Part shown: positions 1 to 7,121 of the stretch, piece after piece
Layout of the letters: each line of letters starts with the position of its first letter
How positions within the stretch are numbered: the stretch's first letter is position 1
Origin: Nocardia iowensis
Lineage (GTDB): Bacteria; Actinomycetota; Actinomycetes; Mycobacteriales; Mycobacteriaceae
Assembly (NCBI RefSeq): GCF_019222765.1
Contig: NZ_CP078145.1
Span: forward strand, 8,308,001-8,372,000
DNA length: 64,000 nt
Reading direction: 5' to 3'
Translations under genes and position numbers: made by a program
Notes under the pieces: model-generated
What the model saw: only the letters and a program-made list of their open reading frames with translations
Told to the model about the DNA's origin: nothing
Databases searched by the model: none

Positions 1-452
1 ACCGGCACCGGGTTGAAGAAGTGCATGCCGACGACCCGCTCGGGCTGCGTGGTCGCGACGGCGATCTTCATGATCGGAATGGAGGAGGTGTTGGAGGCCA
101 GCACGGCCGACGGGTCGGTGACGACCTTGTCCAGCTCGGCGAAGATGGCGGTCTTCACCTTCTCGTCCTCGAGCACCGCCTCGACCACCAGCTGGCGGTC
201 GGCGAAGTCGTTGAGGTCGGAGGTGAACCGCAGTCGCCATGCGGCCTGCTCGCGCTCCCGCTCGGTGATCTTGCCGCTGCTGACGCCGCGGTCGAGCGAA
301 CGCAGGATGCGGGCGCGGCCAGCGGCGGCCAATTCTCTGGTCTGTTCGAAGACGAGCACGTCGACGTGCGCCCTCGCACACACCTCCGCGATTCCGGCAC
401 CCATCTGTCCGGCGCCGATGACACCGACGCGTTGAATCTTCTCGCTGCTCAC
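1..452 (-). CDS. fadB2: 3-hydroxybutyryl-CoA dehydrogenase, N-terminal part (gene runs off the window)
   Basis: NAD(P)-dependent oxidation/reduction of 3-hydroxybutyryl-CoA in short-chain fatty acid metabolism, cytoplasmic. The GTG start at 452 opens a Rossmann fold with the dinucleotide loop GVIGAGQMGAGIAEVC at about residues 9-24. The segment SNTSSIPIMKIA and then GMHFFNPVPV, cut by the window edge, are typical of the 3-hydroxyacyl-CoA dehydrogenase family. A purine-rich ribosome site (CAGGAG) precedes the GTG. The C-terminal half is not visible. It lies downstream of aceA on the same strand, as fadB2 (Rv0468) follows icl1 (Rv0467) in M. tuberculosis, but a strong hairpin separates them here. 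The symbol rests on family and synteny. Confidence 0.9.
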   Translation of the reverse strand, partial: MSSEKIQRVGVIGAGQMGAGIAEVCARAHVDVLVFEQTRELAAAGRARILRSLDRGVSSGKITEREREQAAWRLRFTSDLNDFADRQLVVEAVLEDEKVKTAIFAELDKVVTDPSAVLASNTSSIPIMKIAVATTQPERVVGMHFFNPVP

Positions 453-543
453 GTCCCGCTCCTGCTGTTGGTCTGGCTAGTCGGTGGCTGGAAGGGATGT
501 GCTCTGATGTGAGCGACCCTTCGATGGTCCAAGGTATAGGGAT

Positions 544-577
544 GCCCTCCCCGCCGGGGCTGTTCGACGGGGAGGGC
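544..577 (-). terminator. Hairpin terminator after aceA
   Basis: A perfect 10-bp stem (GCCCTCCCCG at 544-553 against CGGGGAGGGC at 568-577) with a 14-nt loop lies about 70 nt beyond the aceA stop codon and before fadB2. There is no long T tract, as is common for actinobacterial terminators. It would make aceA mainly monocistronic. Confidence 0.6.
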
Positions 578-647
578 AGTACACCCCTACAAGGGGGTAT
601 CGGTATTCACGTCGGGAACCTCATTCCCTTGGCGAATCACGGTCGGC

Positions 648-1937
648 TCAGTGGAACTGGCCCTCTTCGGTGGAACCCTTCAGCGCCGCGGTCGAGGTGT
701 TCGGGTCGACCGTGGTGGCGATGGTGTCGAAGTAACCCGCACCGACCTCACGCTGGTGCTTGATGGCGGTGAAGCCACGCTCGCTGGCGGCCTTGAACTC
801 GCGCTCCTGCAGGTCGACGAAGGCGGTCATGCCCTCGCGGGCGTAGCCGTAGGCCAGGTCGAACATGCCGTAGTTGAGCGAGTGGAAGCCGGCCAGGGTG
901 ATGAACTGGAACTTGAAGCCCATCGCGCCGAGCTCACGCTGGAACTTCGCGATGGTCGCGTCGTCCAGGTGGGCCTTCCAGTTGAAGGACGGCGAGCAGT
1001 TGTAGGCCAGCAGCTGGTCCGGGAACTCGCTGCGGACGGACTCGGCGAACTTGCGGGCGACCTCGAGGTCCGGCACGCCGGTTTCCATCCAGATGAGGTC
1101 GGCGTAGGGGGCGTAGGCCTTGGCCCGCGCGATGCAGGGCTCGATGCCGTTCTTCACACCGAAGAAGCCCTCGGCGGTGCGGGTGCCGTCCAGGAACTCA
1201 CGGTCGCGCTCGTCCACGTCCGAGGTGATCAGGGTGGCGGCCTCGGCATCGGTGCGGGCGATGATCACCGACGGCACGTCGGCGACGTCGGCGGCCAGCC
1301 GGGCGGAGGTCAGGGTGCGGATGTGCTGCTGGGTGGGGATCAGCACCTTGCCACCGAGGTGGCCGCACTTCTTCTCCGAGGCCAGCTGGTCTTCCCAGTG
1401 CACACCGGCGGCGCCGGCGGCGATCATGGCCTTCTGCAGTTCGTAGGCGTTCAGCGCGCCACCGAAACCGGCTTCGGCGTCGGCGACGATCGGGGCCAGC
1501 CAGTTGCTGACCGAGGTGTCGCCCTCGACCTTGGCGATCTCGTCGGCACGCAGCAGCGCGTTGTTGATGCGGCGGACCACGGACGGAACCGAGTTGGCCG
1601 GGTACAGCGACTGGTCCGGGTAGGTGTGGCCGGACAGGTTCGCGTCACCGGCGACCTGCCAACCGGACAGGTAGATGGCCTTCAGGCCGGCGCGGACCTG
1701 CTGGACCGCCTGGTTGCCGGTGAGGGCGCCCAGGGAGTTGATGTAGTCCTCGTTGTTCACGAGGTCCCAGAGGATCTCCGAACCGCGGCGGGCCAGGGTC
1801 GCCTCTTCGACGACGGTGCCCTGGAGCTTCGACACCTGCTCGGCGGTGTAGTTACGGGTGACGCCCTTCCAGCGCGGGTTGGTGTCCCAATCCTGCTGGA
1901 TTTCCGCAGCGGTCTTCGGGGTGCCGGCGTTCGACAT
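648..1937 (-). CDS. aceA: Isocitrate lyase (glyoxylate shunt)
   Basis: Cleaves isocitrate to glyoxylate and succinate, and can act as 2-methylisocitrate lyase in mycobacteria. The 429-residue length matches M. tuberculosis ICL1. The catalytic loop KKCGH falls at residues 189-193, putting the nucleophile at Cys191 as in ICL1. The Mg-binding region ([10 protein letters not shown], then [10 protein letters not shown]) is intact. The ATG at 1937 was chosen because it gives the family N-terminus MSNAGTP and follows a GGAG/GAGG ribosome site; the frame stays open upstream but is not family-like there. The gene has its own long leader and a downstream hairpin. Its glyoxylate product also links it to the ureide genes further along. 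Confidence 0.97.
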   Translation of the reverse strand: MSNAGTPKTAAEIQQDWDTNPRWKGVTRNYTAEQVSKLQGTVVEEATLARRGSEILWDLVNNEDYINSLGALTGNQAVQQVRAGLKAIYLSGWQVAGDANLSGHTYPDQSLYPANSVPSVVRRINNALLRADEIAKVEGDTSVSNWLAPIVADAEAGFGGALNAYELQKAMIAAGAAGVHWEDQLASEKKCGHLGGKVLIPTQQHIRTLTSARLAADVADVPSVIIARTDAEAATLITSDVDERDREFLDGTRTAEGFFGVKNGIEPCIARAKAYAPYADLIWMETGVPDLEVARKFAESVRSEFPDQLLAYNCSPSFNWKAHLDDATIAKFQRELGAMGFKFQFITLAGFHSLNYGMFDLAYGYAREGMTAFVDLQEREFKAASERGFTAIKHQREVGAGYFDTIATTVDPNTSTAALKGSTEEGQFH

Positions 1938-2010
1938 CTCTGACTCCACTTCCTCGTTTAGGTCGATTGCCCCACGGCCGAGCGGATAAACGACTCGAAC
2001 TGCTGGAGCG

Positions 2011-2158
2011 GCAATTTGCAGGCTTGCTAGGCCCATGGGGTGTACTTCCACACGATTGCACAATGCGAAATGGCCGTCTACCTGTTGCTAATGTGAATCT
2101 CAGCTAGGTTTTCACTATCGTTTGCTAACTCTGCAAAATTTGCGAGGTAATTGCAAAG
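2011..2158 (-). promoter_or_regulatory. aceA control region with repeated RamB-like TTTGC/GCAAA words
   Basis: The gap 1938-2430 between aceA and the divergent lipase is less GC-rich than its surroundings. It holds GCAATTTGC (2011-2019), TTGCACAATGCGAAAT (2056-2071), TTTGCTAAC (2121-2129), the inverted repeat GCAAAATTTGC (2133-2143) and TTGCAAAG (2151-2158). Corynebacterial and mycobacterial RamB binds sites related to AAAGTTTGCAAA upstream of acetate and glyoxylate genes, and a RamB gene is present at 48.8 kb. The words are seen directly; their function is inferred. I cannot place the -10/-35 boxes, and 2160-2430 shows nothing else I recognise. Confidence 0.6.
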
Positions 2159-2430
2159 GTGGAACCTACCGGCTGGTAGCCCTGACGTGCGGTTTTACCG
2201 TAACGCTTGTACTGTTAGAGATCGAGAGGGCATCGGTCATCGACCCGGTGATCCATTCCGTGTTGTGAGGACGTTCACAAGTCCGGGCGGGTGCCGACTG
2301 TGTGGGCTGGGCCACCCATCGGCGGGCGACGCGACGCGGGTTCGGGCACACTGGGGCGATCCGATCTTGGACATGCGCCCGCTTCCTCGGCGGGCGCCGA
2401 CGCAGGCACCACCACCTGGACAGGAGCCCC

Positions 2431-3564
2431 ATGCGGAAATCCGTCATCGCCGCGGCGTTCACCCTCGCCTGCGCCGCGGGCTTGCTGCAGCTGCCCGTCG
2501 CAACGGCCGCGCCAACCGGCACCGTCGAGGCCGTTGCCCCGCTGGCACCGGCCGCGACGCTGCCCGGCTCGGTGAACTCGACCCGCATTCTGTACAGCTC
2601 GACTACCGCCAATGACGTGCCGACCACGGCGAGCGCCGCGGTCTACTTCCCGCCGGGGGCGCCACCGGCGGGCGGCTGGCCGGTCATCGCCTGGGCGCAC
2701 GGCACCGTCGGTATCGGCGACGACTGCGCCTACAGCGTCGCAGGGCCGGGGGCGGTCGAACGGGACTGGGCCTACCTCGGCACCTGGCTGCAACAGGGCT
2801 ACGCGATCGTGGCGGCCGATTACGCCGGGCTTGGCACGCCGGGCGAGCATCCGTATCTCAATGGGATCGTCGAGGCACACAACGTCGTCGACGCGGTCAA
2901 AGCGGCGACCGAGCAGTATTCGTCGCTGGCCAAGAAATGGGTGGTGGTCGGCCAGTCCCAGGGCGGCGGCGCCGCCGTCTATACCGCGCGCTACGCCACT
3001 GAATTCGGCGGTCCGGAACTCGACTACCGTGGCGCGGTCGGCACCGGGGTACCGGCTTACATCGAGGACATCCTCACCTTGCTCGGACCGAATATGCCGC
3101 CGGTGAAGCTCAGCCCGCACAGCACCGCGTATGTGCTCTACATCCTCAACGGACTGCGCACCACGTTCCCCGAGCTGAACATCGAGTCATTCCTCACCGA
3201 TGCGGGCCGCTCCTGGCTGACCCGGGCGCGCGATGCCTGCCTCGTGCCGCTCGGCGACGAGCTCGCCGCGGGTGGCGTGGTGGTGGGCAACTTGTTCACC
3301 CGGCCGCTGGCACAGATTCCGGACCTGCACGGTCTGCTCAGCCGCTACCTCGGGCTGCCCGAATCGGGTTACGACAAGCCGGTTTTCCTCGGCCAAGGGC
3401 TGCGCGACACCGACGTCATCACGCCGGAGACGCTGCGGTTCGCCGCCGTGCTGACGGCGAACGGGCAGCCGGTGGTGCTGCACACCTATCCCGAGGATCA
3501 CAGCGGCGCGGTGAACGCCTCGCTGCCGGATTCGGTGCCGTTCGTGCGCGGTTTGTTCGGCTGA
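2431..3564 (+). CDS. Secreted LIP-family lipase/esterase
   Basis: Predicted exported hydrolase of ester or acylglycerol bonds. The ATG at 2431 follows a good ribosome site (AGGAG) and begins a Sec signal peptide of about 27 residues ending near VATAA. The 377-residue protein has an alpha/beta-hydrolase fold with oxyanion region IAWAHGTVGIGDD (about 87-99), nucleophile elbow GQSQGG with Ser176, a likely acid in LRDTDV and a C-terminal His in EDHSG. The layout fits the secretory lipase (LIP, PF03583) family found widely in Nocardia and mycobacteria. It is divergent from aceA and ends at a convergent hairpin. It is the first of three LIP paralogues in the window; the substrate cannot be read from sequence. 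Confidence 0.88.
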   Translation: MRKSVIAAAFTLACAAGLLQLPVATAAPTGTVEAVAPLAPAATLPGSVNSTRILYSSTTANDVPTTASAAVYFPPGAPPAGGWPVIAWAHGTVGIGDDCAYSVAGPGAVERDWAYLGTWLQQGYAIVAADYAGLGTPGEHPYLNGIVEAHNVVDAVKAATEQYSSLAKKWVVVGQSQGGGAAVYTARYATEFGGPELDYRGAVGTGVPAYIEDILTLLGPNMPPVKLSPHSTAYVLYILNGLRTTFPELNIESFLTDAGRSWLTRARDACLVPLGDELAAGGVVVGNLFTRPLAQIPDLHGLLSRYLGLPESGYDKPVFLGQGLRDTDVITPETLRFAAVLTANGQPVVLHTYPEDHSGAVNASLPDSVPFVRGLFG

Positions 3565-3579
3565 TCCCCCGGAGGACGC

Positions 3580-3604
3580 GCGGCCGGTCCCAACAACCGG
3601 CCGC
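3580..3604. terminator. Convergent hairpin between lipase and small secreted protein
   Basis: GCGGCCGG (3580-3587) and CCGGCCGC (3597-3604) form a perfect 8-bp stem with a 9-nt loop. It lies 16 nt beyond the lipase stop and 10 nt beyond the stop of the opposing small gene, so it could serve both. Confidence 0.55.
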
Positions 3605-3613
3605 ACATCGCGT

Positions 3614-3811
3614 CTAGCCGGACAGGCTGCTGAGCGTGCAGGTCAATTGCGCGAGCGGGTGGATTACACCCGCGCAGTTCTCGGCGATCGACTCGGTCGG
3701 TGCCGGAGCGTGCGGTTCGAGCGAGAGCGGGGCCGCGGTAGCGGCACCGCCACCGACCAGGGTTGCGGCGCCGATGACAGCGCCGACGAAGATTCCGCGC
3801 AGTGCGCGCAT
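3614..3811 (-). CDS. Small exported protein, unknown function
   Basis: The 65-residue product starts with basic residues and a hydrophobic stretch (GIFVGAVIGAATLVGGGAA) ending at a plausible signal-peptidase site near ATAA. The predicted mature peptide is about 40 residues with two cysteines (ENCAGVIHPLAQLTC), which could form a disulphide. A strong AAGGAG site 8-9 nt before the ATG at 3811 supports this start and real translation. I do not recognise a family beyond small secreted actinobacterial proteins. It stands alone, convergent to the lipase. Confidence 0.7.
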   Translation of the reverse strand: MRALRGIFVGAVIGAATLVGGGAATAAPLSLEPHAPAPTESIAENCAGVIHPLAQLTCTLSSLSG

Positions 3812-3905
3812 CTGAGACTCCTTGCTTGTCGGGATGTGACAGCCGGAAACACAGCCCGGCCGCACCCCGCGTCACCTTACCCGAATCTGTTGTCCCCGAA
3901 CGATT

Positions 3906-4826
3906 TCAGTTCATCCGCGAAGGCGGGTGCACCCGGCGCCAGTGTTCGGCGATATCGATGCGGCGGGTGATCCACACCTTGTCGTGGGACTGGACGTGGT
4001 CGAGGAAGCGTTCCAGCGCCGCGGTGCGAGCCGGACGGCCGACGATGCGGCAGTGCAGGCCGATCGACAGCATCTTCGGATTACCTTCCGCACCTTCGCG
4101 ATACAGCACGTCGAAGGCGTCGCGCAGATGGGCGAAGAACTGTTCGCCGGTGGCGAATCCGGCGGGTGAGGCGAAGCGCATGTCGTTGGTGTCCAGCGTG
4201 TAGGGCACCACCAGATGGTCCTGGCCGCGCACGGTGACCCAGTAGGGCAGGTCGTCGGCGTAGGAGTCGGAGTCGTAGACGAAGCCACCGTGCTCTACCA
4301 CCAACTCGCGGGTGTTCGGAGAGTCGCGGCCGGTGTACCAGCCCAGCGGTGCGGCGCCGGTCAGTTCGGTGAGAATGCGCACCGCCTCGGCCATGTGCGC
4401 ACGCTCGGTGTCACGATCGGTCAGCTGATAGGACTTCCAGCGCAGGCCGTGGCTGGCGATCTCGTGACCGAGTTCCCGAAAGGCGGCTACCGCCTCCGGA
4501 TTTCGCTGCATGGCCTGAGCGACCGCGAAGATGGTGAGCGGCAGGCAGCGGCGCTCGAAAACGCGCAACACCCGCCACAGTCCGGCACGGGAGCCGTATT
4601 CGTAGAGCGACTCCATGCTCATGTGGCGGTTCGGGAAGGACTCCGCGGGAGTCATTTCCGAGAGGAAGGTCTCCGAATGCGGATCGCCGTCGAGGACGTT
4701 GCTCTCACCGCCCTCCTCGTAGTTGAGCACGAACTGGACCGCGATCCGTGCGCCGTCCGGCCACTGCGGATCGGGCGGTGTCGGGCCGTAGCCGATGAAT
4801 TCGCGGTTCGGCGAGTAGTCGCTCAT
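3906..4826 (-). CDS. puuE: Allantoinase, polysaccharide-deacetylase (PuuE) type
   Basis: Hydrolyses allantoin to allantoate in the cytoplasm. The 306-residue protein has the PuuE-type fold rather than that of the metal amidohydrolase AllB. Recognisable segments are the N-terminal REFIGYGPTPPDPQWPDGAR, QFVLNYEEGGE, GHEIASHGLRW and TGRDSPNTRELVVEHGGFVYDSD. Its start codon overlaps the allantoicase stop by 4 nt (4823-4826), so it is probably translated in turn with that gene. It is the last visible gene of the minus-strand ureide operon that begins with the xanthine dehydrogenase FAD subunit. Function is assigned with good confidence because family and neighbours agree. Confidence 0.93.
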   Translation of the reverse strand: MSDYSPNREFIGYGPTPPDPQWPDGARIAVQFVLNYEEGGESNVLDGDPHSETFLSEMTPAESFPNRHMSMESLYEYGSRAGLWRVLRVFERRCLPLTIFAVAQAMQRNPEAVAAFRELGHEIASHGLRWKSYQLTDRDTERAHMAEAVRILTELTGAAPLGWYTGRDSPNTRELVVEHGGFVYDSDSYADDLPYWVTVRGQDHLVVPYTLDTNDMRFASPAGFATGEQFFAHLRDAFDVLYREGAEGNPKMLSIGLHCRIVGRPARTAALERFLDHVQSHDKVWITRRIDIAEHWRRVHPPSRMN

Positions 4827-5794
4827 CCGCCCAGCTCTCCGTAGAGGCGCAGCCGGGCCAGGCCACCGTCCGGGTAGATGTCCAAGCGGACCTCCTCCAC
4901 CGAGGCGGCCATCGGCGTGATCGCGAACCGATGCCTGGTGTCGGGCAAAAGCTCGGTGCGCGGCAGCAATTCGAGCTCGGTGCCGTCGTTGGTACGGCCG
5001 ATGAGGCGCGCGGCGCCCGGGCTGTTGCCGAGGAAGTACGAGGTATCGATTTCGGCGAGCCGGATCAGGCCGGGACCGGCCAGCCGGATGCGCACCCAGT
5101 CGTTGCCGTCGTCGCGGCGGCGCGCGGTCTCCCAGCCGTCACCCATCCGCCGGGCCAGGCCGGGATACAGCAGCTGGTTCGGCGAACTGTAGAAGCGGTT
5201 GGAGCAATCCAGCACCAGCGCACCGTTTTCCAGTGCGGCCAGGTCGAGCGGGCCGAGACCGAGCAGCTTCGGATCGGGCCTGCCCTCGCCGTGTACCCGA
5301 AGCCGCGCCACACCGCCGTCCGGATGCATGGTGAGTTTCACGTGGGTCCAGCGCTTTTCGCTCTCGATGACGAACGCGTTGCGGCTGTCCCCGGCAACCG
5401 GGGCGCGGTCAACCAGGGTCACCCAATCGTCGCGGGCGGCAATCCGATCCGCGGGCGGATAGTCCTCGATCTCCAACGCGCTCACCGAGACGGCGGGCGG
5501 GTAGTTGCCCTTGAACCACGCGGTGTCCACCACAATGCCGCGGATCACACCGGGAACGCCGAGCCGCACGATGGCGGAATCGTCGCCGGGTCTGCCTCGG
5601 TGCCTGCGGGTTTCCCAGCCGTCGTAGACCTGACCCTTGTGCCCGAAGGTCGAGGGCTGATACTCGGCCGGACCCGGATTGACCAAATTCTCCTTCTCCG
5701 CGAAGAATTCGTCGTTGGCCCAGATCACCGATCCGCCGAGCGGCCGGACCGCCAGGTCGGGCAACAGCGTGAACTCTTCGTCATGGCTGCTCAC
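4823..5794 (-). CDS. alc: Allantoicase
   Basis: Splits allantoate into urea and ureidoglycolate. The 323-residue protein shows the two repeated jelly-roll halves of the family. Each half has a GWETRRHRG or GWETARRRDDGNDW element, a VDTAWFKGN or IDTSYFLGN element, and an HPDGGVARLRVHGE or YPDGGLARLRLYGE ending. The GTG start at 5794 overlaps the stop of the 33-codon linking frame by 4 nt, and its own stop overlaps puuE by 4 nt. No ureidoglycolate lyase is recognisable in the window, so the fate of ureidoglycolate is open; the DUF6986 protein upstream is a candidate for a later step. Confidence 0.94.
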   Translation of the reverse strand: MSSHDEEFTLLPDLAVRPLGGSVIWANDEFFAEKENLVNPGPAEYQPSTFGHKGQVYDGWETRRHRGRPGDDSAIVRLGVPGVIRGIVVDTAWFKGNYPPAVSVSALEIEDYPPADRIAARDDWVTLVDRAPVAGDSRNAFVIESEKRWTHVKLTMHPDGGVARLRVHGEGRPDPKLLGLGPLDLAALENGALVLDCSNRFYSSPNQLLYPGLARRMGDGWETARRRDDGNDWVRIRLAGPGLIRLAEIDTSYFLGNSPGAARLIGRTNDGTELELLPRTELLPDTRHRFAITPMAASVEEVRLDIYPDGGLARLRLYGELGG

Positions 5795-5892
5795 GACTCC
5801 GCCTCGCTAGCGCTCGGCTCCGTCGTGCTGTGTCTTCGGTTCACTCGCTGACGCTCGGCTGTGCCTATTGTTCGCTCGCTACGCTCGCTCAT
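5791..5892 (-). CDS. 33-codon linking frame joining the DUF6986 and allantoicase genes
   Basis: A continuous 33-codon frame fills the space between the two genes exactly. Its ATG at 5892 overlaps the TGA of the DUF6986 gene (ATGA), and its TGA overlaps the GTG of allantoicase (GTGA). The peptide is rich in Ser, Glu and Arg (starts [15 protein letters not shown]) and derives from the repetitive word GCTCGCTACGCTCGCTC. It looks like an intergenic repeat that has been kept in frame rather than a folded protein. It may let ribosomes pass from one gene to the next. Whether a stable peptide is made is unknown. Confidence 0.4.
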   Translation of the reverse strand: MSERSERTIGTAERQRVNRRHSTTEPSASEAES

Positions 5893-7121
5893 GGGCGCAC
5901 CTCCTGCGGGATCGGCGCCCGCGTGACCAGCGCACGCAACACCGCCGGGGTCAATTCGGGTGCTCGGGCGACGAGGTCTTCTGCGGTGCGCGCACCACAC
6001 TCCACGCCGCGTAAGACGGTGGCGGCCAAGGCTTCCGCGGTGGCGGGCTCATCCATCACGCCGCCGGAACGACGGTCCAGGTAGGCCTGCAAGCGCGGCA
6101 CGGCCACGTCGATCGCCTGCCTGAAGTAGTCGTAGGTCGCCAGCCAGCGGGTGATCAGATGACCGGGGTGCATATCCCAGCCCTGGTAGTAGCCGTGCCG
6201 CAGCGACCGGCTGACCAGACGATGGTGGTTGCGCAGCGCCGCTTCCGGTTCGGTGTCGGGCACGATCTGCGTCGAGCCGTCGCACACCCAGACACCGGTC
6301 TGCGCCGCGGCCACCTGCATGACCGCCTTCGCGTAGTCCGCGGCCGGATGGTCGAGTGCCTGGTCCGGCGCGGCGACGCCACACGCGGCCGTGTAGTCGT
6401 AGGTGCCGAAATGCAATGCGCTGCATCGTCCGGCGGCGAGCCCGATCATCCGCGCGATCGGCGCGGTGCCGTCGGCGGCGATGATCGCCTGCGGGCTCTC
6501 GATCTGCAGTTCGAAGCGCAGGGTGCCCGCGGCGAGGCCGTAGCTGCTCTCCAGGCCTTCACACAGCGCGACCAGCGGCGGAACCTGCTCCGCCGCACGG
6601 ATCTTGGGTACGGTGAAGACGAAGCCCGCTGGCACGTCGACCATGGCGGCCAGCACCAGCTCGAGGGTGCGCACGGTGCGGGCGCGCTCGCCGATCGCCA
6701 GACCCTTCGTCCTGATGCCATAGCTGTTCGGTCGGTACGGCGTGTACGCCCACGTTGCCAGCACGGCACCCGCCGCACGTGCCGCCTCGTCCTCTTCCGA
6801 GTCGGTGCGGAAGCCGTAGCCGTCCTCGAAGTCGATGCGCAGATCCTGAATCGGGTCCTGCTCGAGCCGCTTGCGCACTTCGGGCAGCGAGCCGGTGGAA
6901 TCCAGCTCGGCCAGCATGTCGTAGTGCCGGTCGAGCAGCTCGATGGCCGCCGCGCCCCAGGCCGGGGGCGTGTCTTCGGCGATGCGGTCGGCCGGGACAT
7001 AGGCCGTGTGGATCGGCTGTGCCCGCCCATCCGGCCCCGGATAGCGCGTCCGCAACTCGGCATCGACGCTGTCGAGCATGGCGTCGATCCGCGCCAGGAC
7101 ATTCTCCGGCAACCGTGTCAC
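5889..7121 (-). CDS. DUF6986 aldolase/citrate-lyase-like protein
   Basis: A 410-residue protein of the HpcH/HpaI aldolase and citrate-lyase beta fold. Visible features are [12 protein letters not shown] (acidic metal-site region), [26 protein letters not shown] with the family's conserved Glu, and a late [15 protein letters not shown] segment. The GTG start overlaps the xanthine dehydrogenase stop by 4 nt, and it is followed directly by allantoicase. Members of this family sit in ureide-degradation clusters of other actinomycetes, which suggests a carbon-carbon bond reaction on a glyoxylate-derived compound. The exact reaction is not established by what is visible here. Confidence 0.8.
   Translation of the reverse strand: MTRLPENVLARIDAMLDSVDAELRTRYPGPDGRAQPIHTAYVPADRIAEDTPPAWGAAAIELLDRHYDMLAELDSTGSLPEVRKRLEQDPIQDLRIDFEDGYGFRTDSEEDEAARAAGAVLATWAYTPYRPNSYGIRTKGLAIGERARTVRTLELVLAAMVDVPAGFVFTVPKIRAAEQVPPLVALCEGLESSYGLAAGTLRFELQIESPQAIIAADGTAPIARMIGLAAGRCSALHFGTYDYTAACGVAAPDQALDHPAADYAKAVMQVAAAQTGVWVCDGSTQIVPDTEPEAALRNHHRLVSRSLRHGYYQGWDMHPGHLITRWLATYDYFRQAIDVAVPRLQAYLDRRSGGVMDEPATAEALAATVLRGVECGARTAEDLVARAPELTPAVLRALVTRAPIPQEVRP

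Noticed and set aside
5798..5880. CRISPR-like repeats in the GCTCGCT tract
   Set aside because: The repeats are short, contiguous and without spacers; they form an in-frame linker rather than an array. No cas genes are present.
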